NCBI RefSeq assembly: GCF_001191005.1
Contig: NZ_CP012201.1
Span: 248,001 to 312,000, forward strand
DNA length: 64,000 nucleotides
Reading direction: 5' to 3'
Source: Massilia sp. NR 4-1
GTDB taxonomy: Bacteria; Pseudomonadota; Gammaproteobacteria; Burkholderiales; Burkholderiaceae_D
Positions 29,501 through 38,500 of the stretch are shown piece after piece. The notes beneath the pieces are model-generated. The model searched no databases, was not told the DNA's origin, and saw only the letters and a program-made list of their open reading frames with translations. Position 1 is the first letter of the stretch. Each line of letters begins with the position of its first letter. The translations under genes and the position numbers were made by a program.

Positions 29501-32500
29501 GGTCGGCCTCGGTCTTCAAGGCCGATAGCATGCCTTGCACTTTTGCATCGAAAGTTTGTTTGTACTCCAGCTCCGCCGGTTTCTTGTCGGAGTAGTTGAC
29601 AAACGCCGACAGCATCTCGGCGGCGATGCGGCCGCGCGCGTCGCCGCCATACAGGGCGAACTTGGCGACATGGCTATCCACCTCGTCCTGCGGTACGGAG
29701 CTGCGGTTCAGGATCCTTGCATACAGTTTGCGGACGAAGGTTTCCTTGCTGTCGCTGTTCGAGAAGTATTCCAGGCCTTCGGCGCTGGCGATAAAGCCCA
29801 GCGCGCGCGCTGTCGGATCGGTGTTTTCCCAGAACTTGATCTCGTCGAGCGTCGGCTGGCCATGGCGCGGGTTAGGGCGCGCCATCAGCGTGACGTACAT
29901 GCGCAGCGTCTCCAGGCGCGCCAGCGCCTTGCCGTCGCCCACCGTATTCGCACTGTTCAAGGCACGGGTGGCTTCATCCAGCGCGCGCTGCCGTTCCGCT
30001 TCGGCGGCGGCCGGATCGGTCATGCCTTTCAGTTGCGTGTACAGGTCGTCCATCGCCTTTTTCAGCTGGGCCTGCTCGTCCTGCATGCGCGGAATGGCCG
30101 CCGCCGTGGCTTGCTCGAAGCGGCTGAAGGCGTCGGCGACTTTCTGCATGAAGCTGGCGCGGCCATTGAGCAGGCGGCGTTCTTCCGCCGTCGGCTGCGC
30201 GGTGGTGAAGCCCTGGAGATGGCTCAGTATATTGACCACCAGCGTGCCGCGGCTGACGCTGGCCGCCTGCGCGGTCCACTCGGCGATGTACTGGGCCGGC
30301 GCATTGTCGGAGGAACCCAGCACCATGGTGAGGAAACGCTTGACGAAGGCTTCATTGCCAAGGCCTGGCGCAAAATTCTGCTGGCCCAGCGTGCTGCTTA
30401 GCAGTTTTTGCGCCAGCGCGGGCAGGTCGCCGCTGCCGGCTTCGGTGAACTCGCGCGCAAAGCTGGCGACATCTTCCGGCTTGTCCATGCCGGAGCCGAG
30501 GATGGCGGCATACAGCTGGAGCAGGGGCAGGCCGCGCGCCGCCAGGGCCGAGGCCTTGACTTCCTTCAGCAGCTGGATGGCGGCGTAATTGGCTTCGGCG
30601 GCTTTGCTCAGCGCACTGTCGTGCTTGAGCATGCCGGTGGCGGCCAGGCGCGCCACTTCGGTCTTGGCGTTCAGTTCGGCTTCGCTTTGCTTGAAGGCGT
30701 ATTCCAGCGCTTCCTTCATGCTGGTGGCGGTCACGCGTTTCAGCACTTCCTTCTGCGCCGCCGCCTGTTCCATGTTCAGCGACTGGGCGGTCAACAGGGA
30801 GATGGTGGTGCGGTTGTCGAGCAGGGCCTTGTAGGGATAGTCGGCGCGCCGCAGTTGCGGCGAGGCCAGCATGCCCAGTGCCACCCGCAGCGCCACTTCC
30901 TCACGCTTGATGCCGAATTCGAGTTCCTTGACGAAGGCCGCCATCTCCTTGCGCACCAGATCGCTGTCGGGAATCGTTCCCAAGCCATTGGTGTAGAGCT
31001 GCTTGACGAAGTCGCTATTGCTCTGCGTCTGCCAGTTGGGCAGGGAGCTGTGCGCGTCCTCGCTGTTCAGGAAGCCGGCGGCGATCTGTTGCCAGGCTTC
31101 GGGCGTGGTCGGATTGCGCGCCAGATAGAAGTTCAGGCCGCGCAGGTCGGCCGTGCGGCCCAGGAAAACAATGTACATGCGCGCCAGCACGCGGCGGATA
31201 TCTTCCAGCGGCGTGGCGGCGGTGGCGGGACCGGCGGCGGAGGAAATCAGGCACGCGGTTTCGAGGTCGGCCTTGATCGCCAGTTGCGCGCGCTCGGCCG
31301 CTTCCTGGGTGTTGGCGGCGGCCGTCAGGTTCGCCAGCAATTCGCGGCTGGCGTCGCCGTCCGCCGTGTGGTTCAGGACGATGCCAGCGGTATGGGCCAG
31401 CGAGACCTTGTTCGTGAACAGGGTGCGGTCGGCCAGCAGGATCGCGTCGGCGCCGCGGTAGTCCGCGACGGAGGCGATCAGCTTGACGCCAAACAGGCCC
31501 TTGCTGAGGCCGCCGTTCAGCTGCTTCAGCCAGTCGGCCAGTTCGGCCGCGCTCGGTTGGCGGTTGAGCATCCTGCTGTAAGCGCGCTCCACCAGCTGCT
31601 GGTTGTATTGCTGCGGCGTCAGCCCGCTGGGCGGATACAGGGCAGGGGATTGGCCTTCCTCGCTTTCGAGCAGCAGGCGCGCCACCTCTTCCGGCGACAT
31701 GCCCTGTTGCATGAAGTTGGTCCAGAAATCGATGCCCTCGCGTTCCGGCGCCCGGCCCAGCAGGGCGGCGTAGGCGCGGATCACGAACAACTGATTGTTT
31801 TCCAGCTGGGTCTGCTGCTTCACCTGCACCAGCGCTGACGCCGGATCGTTTACCGCGAGCGCCATCAACTGGCGTTCGAAGACTTTGTCGATGCCGCCGG
31901 CCAGGCGGTATTCCAGCAAGACCTTGCTGCGGTTCTTGATGGCTTTGCCGCCAGGACCCTGGTAGGCGACGACCAGCGTCAGCAGGTCGGCCAGCACCTG
32001 GCCCCGTCCGTCCGGCTGCTCCTTGGCCGCATTCGCGTAGCGGTGCGCCCAGGCGGTCATTTCCTGGGTGCGCTGCTGCAGCTCGGCGGGCGTTTGGTTG
32101 AACGCCGTGCCGTAAATCTTGCTGATGATTTCGAAAGCGCTGAGGCCGCCGAAGCGTTCTTGCGCCTCGGCCGACATCAGCATGCCTTGCAGCAGATTGG
32201 CTTTCTGGAAGCCGCGGTTGACGAAGTCCAGCCAGAAATTCAGTCCGCTCATCTCCGGCGCGCGGTCGAACAGCATCAGGTAGAGCTGGACGACTTCCTG
32301 CGCCGGATTGTAGGCCAGGTCCGCCTTCAGGCTTAAGGTGCCTTGGGTGCGTTCGTAGGCTGGCATGCCGGCCGGCTGCACCATGACCTTGTATTCGTAA
32401 TCGGCCGGCGCCAGGCCGCGCACGCTGAAGACCGGATAGCCGGCCACCCATTGCACGCGGTCGCCCGTTGCCTCGATCCAGCTGCTGCTGCCGCTTGGGC

Positions 32501-35500
32501 GGTAGTGCACGCTGAAGCGGCTGCCGGCGTCGCCGCCATCGCCCAGCAGCACCAGGCTGTCGTTCAAGGATTCACCTGGATTCAGCGGCCGTTGCATCCA
32601 GTCCAGACCATTGCGCGCCAGCACCATCAGGCGCGAATCGTCGGCCTGGCGCCGGTCCACCACGTGGCCCAGCGCGTCGTAACGGGTATTGGTGCGCACC
32701 AGCTGGTCCAGCTGCAGCACGGCCTTGGCGTTGGCCAGGTTGGCCAGGGCATTGGCGTCGCCGCTCGCGCTTTGGATGGAGGCGGTGGCGCGGCCTTGCG
32801 TATCGTACAGGCTGACCTTGTAAATGCCGCCGTCGGCATTGCTGAGCCAGGCGCGTCCGGCACCGTCGTAGCGGGTCTTCTCGACCCTGTTTGGGCCCTG
32901 GCCGTCGCTGGTGGTGCGCTGCGTGACCTCACCGAAGCCATTCAGTTCCATCACCTGGGTGACCGGGGCGGCGGCGCCGCCTTTGATCAGATTGGTATTG
33001 CCGGGCTGGTCGATGCGGACCACCTGGCCCAGCTCATCATAGCCGGTGCGCTGGAACGCGGTTTCCACCGTGCCGTCGTGGCTGCTGACCTGGCGCCATT
33101 GATACACCAGGCGGCCGGCGCGGTCGTAAGAGTAATTGATGACTTTGCCTTCCGCGTCGAACACCTGGCGGGCGCGGCCGTTGATGTCGTAGACCGTGGA
33201 CGTTACCCGGTCGCGGGCCGGATCGCGCGCCACCACCGGCAGCGCATCCGGGTTCACGCTGGCCGGGCTGCCATTGGCGTATTCGATGCGGCTGACGATA
33301 TTGCCATGCACGTCCAGGCGCAGTTCGGTGAACGGCATCTTGCCGCCGGCCTTGTCCTGCGGCGCCACCTTGGCGATGCCGATGGTGCGGCCCAGCTTGT
33401 CGTAATAGGTATAGGTGTCGACCCGGTCGGCATCGGTGACTTTGCGCAGATTGCCCAGGACGTTGTAGTCGAAGCTGATGGTGACGTCGCGCCGCGCGCC
33501 GCCCGCCTGCAGCGCTTCCAGCGCGCCGATGCGGCTTTCGCTGGTCTTGTTCTTATTGTCGTCGTAGGTGTAGCGGGTGATGCGGTCGCTGGCGGCATCG
33601 CTTTCGGCCTTGCCGTAGCCGCTCTCGTCCCAGCTGCCGATCGCATTGCTGTACTCGGATTGCAATTGCAGATTGCCGGCACTGTCGTACTCGTACGTGG
33701 TCAGATAGGCCTGGCGGTTCCCGGCATCCGCGTTCAGCACCTGGACCTGGGCGGCGCGGTTGCCGCGCGCATTGTAGTAGTAGCGGGTGGTCGAGGCCTT
33801 GGTCACGGCCGCTTCGCCAGAGGCGCCATACACGGACTGCGCAACCAGCTCGCCATAGGCGTTGTATTCGGAGTCGGTGGTGCGCGCCGCCAGCACATAC
33901 GGATTGCCGCCCAGGCTATTGGGGTCGTAGCTCCAGGCCAGCGGTTCGCTGGAGCGGACCACCCGGCTCAGGTTGTCATAGCGGTTGACGATGGTGCGGT
34001 TGTCCGCCTTGCGCGCGCTGAGTCCCAGCTGGCGCGCCACCTCGTCGGCGCTGCGCAAGGCTGCGTTGGCCTCGACCAGCGTGCCGGCCGGCAGCGCTTC
34101 GGCATGGCGCGTGAGCGCGGTGACGTCGCCGAAGGCATTGCGCACATACTCGGTGACGTAGCCCTTGGCGTCGATGTCATAACTGAGCTGGCCACGTGCA
34201 TTGTAGACCTTGTAGCTGATATTGCCGTTGACGTCGCGGCTGGAAATCGCCCGGCCCAGCGTATCGTAGGCCACCTTGATCTGCAGCTTGTCGAGCAGCG
34301 CTTCCTTGCGCTCCGTGGGCAGGGTTCCCGTATCGGCCGCGAAGACGAAGGCCGGCGGCAGCTTGGTCAGGATTTGCCGGCCGGCCGCATCGTATTCATA
34401 GCCGGTGGTGCGCGCCAGCGCCGTGCCGCTGGCTTCGGTGCTCTCGGTCAGATTGCCCAGCGCATCGTATTTCATCTCGGTCATCAGCACGGTCCGCACC
34501 GGCTTGCGCTCGGGCGAGTCGGGATTCTGGTCCAGAATGCTGCTGGAATAATCGTCGATGGCCGGACCCATCTCAAAAATCAGGCGGCCGCCGGCATCGT
34601 ATTGATAATTCCAGGTGGTGCCGGCCTTATTGGTGAATTCGGACTTCTGGCCCAGCGCCGTATAGCGGTAGTACTCGGTATTACCCAGCGCATCGGTGAT
34701 ACTGCTGACCTTGCCTTGCGCATCGTAGCTGAAGCCCGTGTGGCGCGCCGTGCGGCCCAGGGTTGCCGCTGTGATGCTGGCGATATTCAGCGCCGCCGGT
34801 TCGCGGTATTCGTAGACGTGTTCGGCCTGGCCCAGCGCGTCGTAGCGCCATTCCTTGATATAGCCGCCCGCATCCAGACGGAAGGCGAGGCGGTTGGCTT
34901 TGTCATATTCGTTGCGTTCGACGCGGTTGGCGGCGTTGTCTTCCTGCGCCGGATCCAGCAGCTCCTCGGCCAGTTTGTTGCGCGGCAGGGGCGCGGCGGC
35001 TTTGGCATACTGCTTGCGCTGCAGGACGTTGCCGCTGCCGTCGAAGGTCTGGCGGGTGATGGCGCCGAGCGCATCCACGGAAATGCTCAGGCGGTTCGCC
35101 GCGTCATAGCCAAAGCGGGTGATGCGGTCGGCATTGTCGGTCGTGATACCCAGCAGCCAGGTTTTATACGCGGCGGCATCGGGTTTGGCCGGCAGGCGAT
35201 TGGCCGGCAAGGCTTGCGCATACTCGGTGCGGCGGATCAGGTTGCCGTTGCGGTCGAATTCCTGGTGGGCCAGCGCCCACTGCATGACGCCGTTGGCGTC
35301 CAATCCCAGCGCGGTTGCGCTGGCGACCAGGCGGTTCGCGGCATCATAGGCCTGGCGTTTCACACCATCGCTATTGTCCTGGCGCGCTACGGCAGTGGTG
35401 TAGGCGCGCAACTCCGGCTGGGTGGGCGGCGTTGCGCTGAGCAGGGGACGGCTGTAGTTGCGCAGCAGCGTCAGATTGCCGGCCTTGTCGTATTCGCTGG

Positions 35501-38500
35501 CGCTGATCGCCCATTCGCGCTTGCCGTCGCCCAGTTTGCGCTGGGCCACCGCGCTGGCGACCAGACGGTTGGCGGCATCGTAGACCATGCGCTGCATGCG
35601 GTCGCCTGCCGTGCGGTCCACTGCGGGCGTGCCATCGGGATTATTGGCGCTGGCTGCCTTGACCGCATCGTCGAGCAGGGTTTGCACCTGGGCCGGCGTC
35701 GAATTCCTGTCCAGTTTCGACAGGCCGATGCGCGTGGCGAAGGCATCGGATTCGACGACATTGCCGTTGCCGTCATATTTGTTCCGGACCACGGCACCGG
35801 CGCCGTCGACCGTGTATTCGATCTGCCCATCCTTGTTGTAGACATTGCGCTGCACCAGATCGCGATCCGGATCGATGATGGCGCGCTTGGCAAAGGCGAT
35901 GGTGTCGCTGGTCAGGCTGCGCGGCTTGGGCAGCGCGATGGTGTCCTTCAGGTCGAGCTTGTGCGCATAGCGGCGCGACAAGATCAGGCGGCCCGCGTCA
36001 TCGTATTCGTAGCGGCTGAGGGCGCCGGCGGCGTCGAGCTGGATGGAGAGGCGGTTATTGGCATCGTAGACAAAACGGGTCAGATTGCCATTGGCGTCGG
36101 TGCGGCCGATGATATTGCCGTTGCCGTCATACTCGTAGGCGGTGCGCAGATCCAGGCCTTGCGCATTGAGCGCCTTGGGATCGGCCACCTCGGCGGTGCG
36201 GCGGCCCAGCTTGTCGTACTCATAGATGGTGACGCGGCCTGCCGGATCGCTGACGCGCAGGGTTTTGCCGCGGCCGTCATACTCGAACCTGGTTTCCAGC
36301 TTCAAACCATTGTCGTCCACGGTGACCGACGTGAGCTGGCCTTTTTTATCGTAGACGTTGCGCGTGACGATGCCGCGCGGGTCGGTCACGGTCTGCACCT
36401 GGCCCAGCGCGTCGTAGGTGTACGACGTGCCCAGCTTCAGGCCGGACGGGTCGATGGTTTTGCTCAGGACGCGGTTGGCGGCATCGTAGGTGAATTCGGT
36501 GACGGTGCCGTTGGCATCCGTGCTTTGCCACAGGCGGCCGGCCTGGTCGTAGGCATTTTTCACCTCTTCCTTGAGTGCGTTGACGGTCTTCAGCAGCTTG
36601 CCGTTGCGGTCGTACTCGAAGGTGGTGGTGTTGCCATTGCCGTCGGTCAGTTCGATCTGCTGGCCGTGGCGGTTGTTGCGCACCACCTTCTTCACGCCTT
36701 CCGGCGTGGTCAGGGTGAGGCTGCGTTCCTGCGTGTTGTATTCGGTGCGCGTGGTTTGGCCGTTGGCATCGGTCTGCGTCAATACGCGGTCGAAGGCATC
36801 ATAGGTGGCCGTGGTGGCGGGGCCGAGCGGCAGCTGCACCGATACCTGGCGGCCCAGCTTGTCGTAGCCGAAGCTGGTGACGTTGCCGTTGGCATCGCGG
36901 CGTTTTTCGGGACGGCCGAAGGCATCGTAGTCGGTATGCACCGCCAGATTGGCGCCGCCGGCATCGGAGACGGCATCGGTCAGCTGGCCCCGGCGGTTAT
37001 AGGCCAGGGTGTCGGTGACGCTGCGGCCATCCTGGATCTGGGTGGTGCGCAAATCGAGCTGGCCAAACGCATCGTAGTGCAGGCGTGTGACGAAGCCTTC
37101 GGCGTCTGTCTGGCTGGCCAGCAGGCCGCGCTGGTCATATTCATAGCGCACGACGGTATCGCTGCTGCCGGCCAGGCCGGCGACGAGCGCGAGAATGCTG
37201 CTGTCGTTGCCGCCGCTGAGCGGCTGCAGGCGGGCGCTGTCGATACGGGTAGCGTAGGCGGTCGTGCGTTCCAGGCGGTTCTGGGCGTTGTAGCTGCGCG
37301 CCTCGACTTCACCGGCGGCGTTGATTGTGTGGCTCAGGCGGCCGTCGCGGTCGTAGTAATACAGGGTGCGGTTGCCGGCGGCATCGACCATCATCCGGCG
37401 CCGGCCCAGCGCGTCGTAGGCATATTGCGTGCCGTATTGCGTCCACACGGCTTCGATCTCGTCCAGCGTCTTCGCCAATGGCAGGCGGGCAGCGCCTTCG
37501 CCCGACAGTTCCGCGCTGAGCAGGCCGCGCGCGTCGAAGCGGCGCAACTGGCTGCGTTCGTCGCTGGTGGCCACGGCCACCGTGGTGGCGATGCGGTTGC
37601 CGTCGGCATCGTAGGCGTAGCGGGTGACGGTGCCATCGGGCCCGGTTTCCTGGCTCAGCTGGTTCAACGCATTGTAGTCATAGGTGGTGCCCTGGCTGGC
37701 GCCGCCTGGGCGCAGCTTGCCGATATCGGCCTGGTAGCCGACCGTGGTCTGGTAGCGCGTTTTGCCACTCAGTTGGCCATTGCCGTTGTAGCTCAGCTCC
37801 GTCAAATAGTTTTCGCCATCGATGCTGCCGACCAGTTGGCCCTTGCCGTCGTATAGCTTGTATTCGCGGATCGCGCTGCCGCCCGGCCGCAGATCGCCGA
37901 GCGTGCCGCCGGCACGGTAGGCGGCGTTGGTCGCCGTGGCGTAGGACACCGTTTCCACCAGCTGGCCGGCGGCATTGTAGTTGTGCTCGACCAGATAGCC
38001 GTCGGCATCGAGCGAGCCCTTGAGCTTGCCGTCCTTGTCATAGAACAGGCGCGTTGTACGGTCGGCGGGCGAGCCTGCCGGCGCCGGCAGGCTGTCGGGA
38101 TTGCTGGCGCTGACCGGTGTGGCATAGCGCACGGTGGCGACGATGCGCGATTGGCCGTCGTAGCGGGTTTCAGTCAAGTAGCCGGCGGCGTCGATGGTTT
38201 TGACCAGACGGCCGGCTGCGTCATAACCGCGGTATTCGATCTCATCCTTGGCGCCGGGCGTCAGCGGCAGGTCGGCCAGCGTGAGTTCCTCTTCGGCGCG
38301 TCCCTTGCCGAGGGCGATCTGGCTGATGTCGACTGCCTTGGCGTAGCGGATCAGCTGCTGTAGTTGGCCTTCGTTGCTGTAGCGGTATTCGGTCAGGCTG
38401 CCGTCGCCATCGACTTCGGCGCGCTTGCGGCCCAGGCTGTCGTAGAAGCTATAGCTGCGGCTGCCGCCGACCGGCGAGGCCCAGCGCGGCCGGCCGCTGC

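Noticed and set aside
32343..37856. A 1837-codon open frame on the plus strand
   Set aside because: It is antisense to the YD-repeat coding frame of giant gene B. GC-rich repetitive sequence keeps this frame open, and the product is low-complexity (Val/Ala/Gly/Arg) with no domain.
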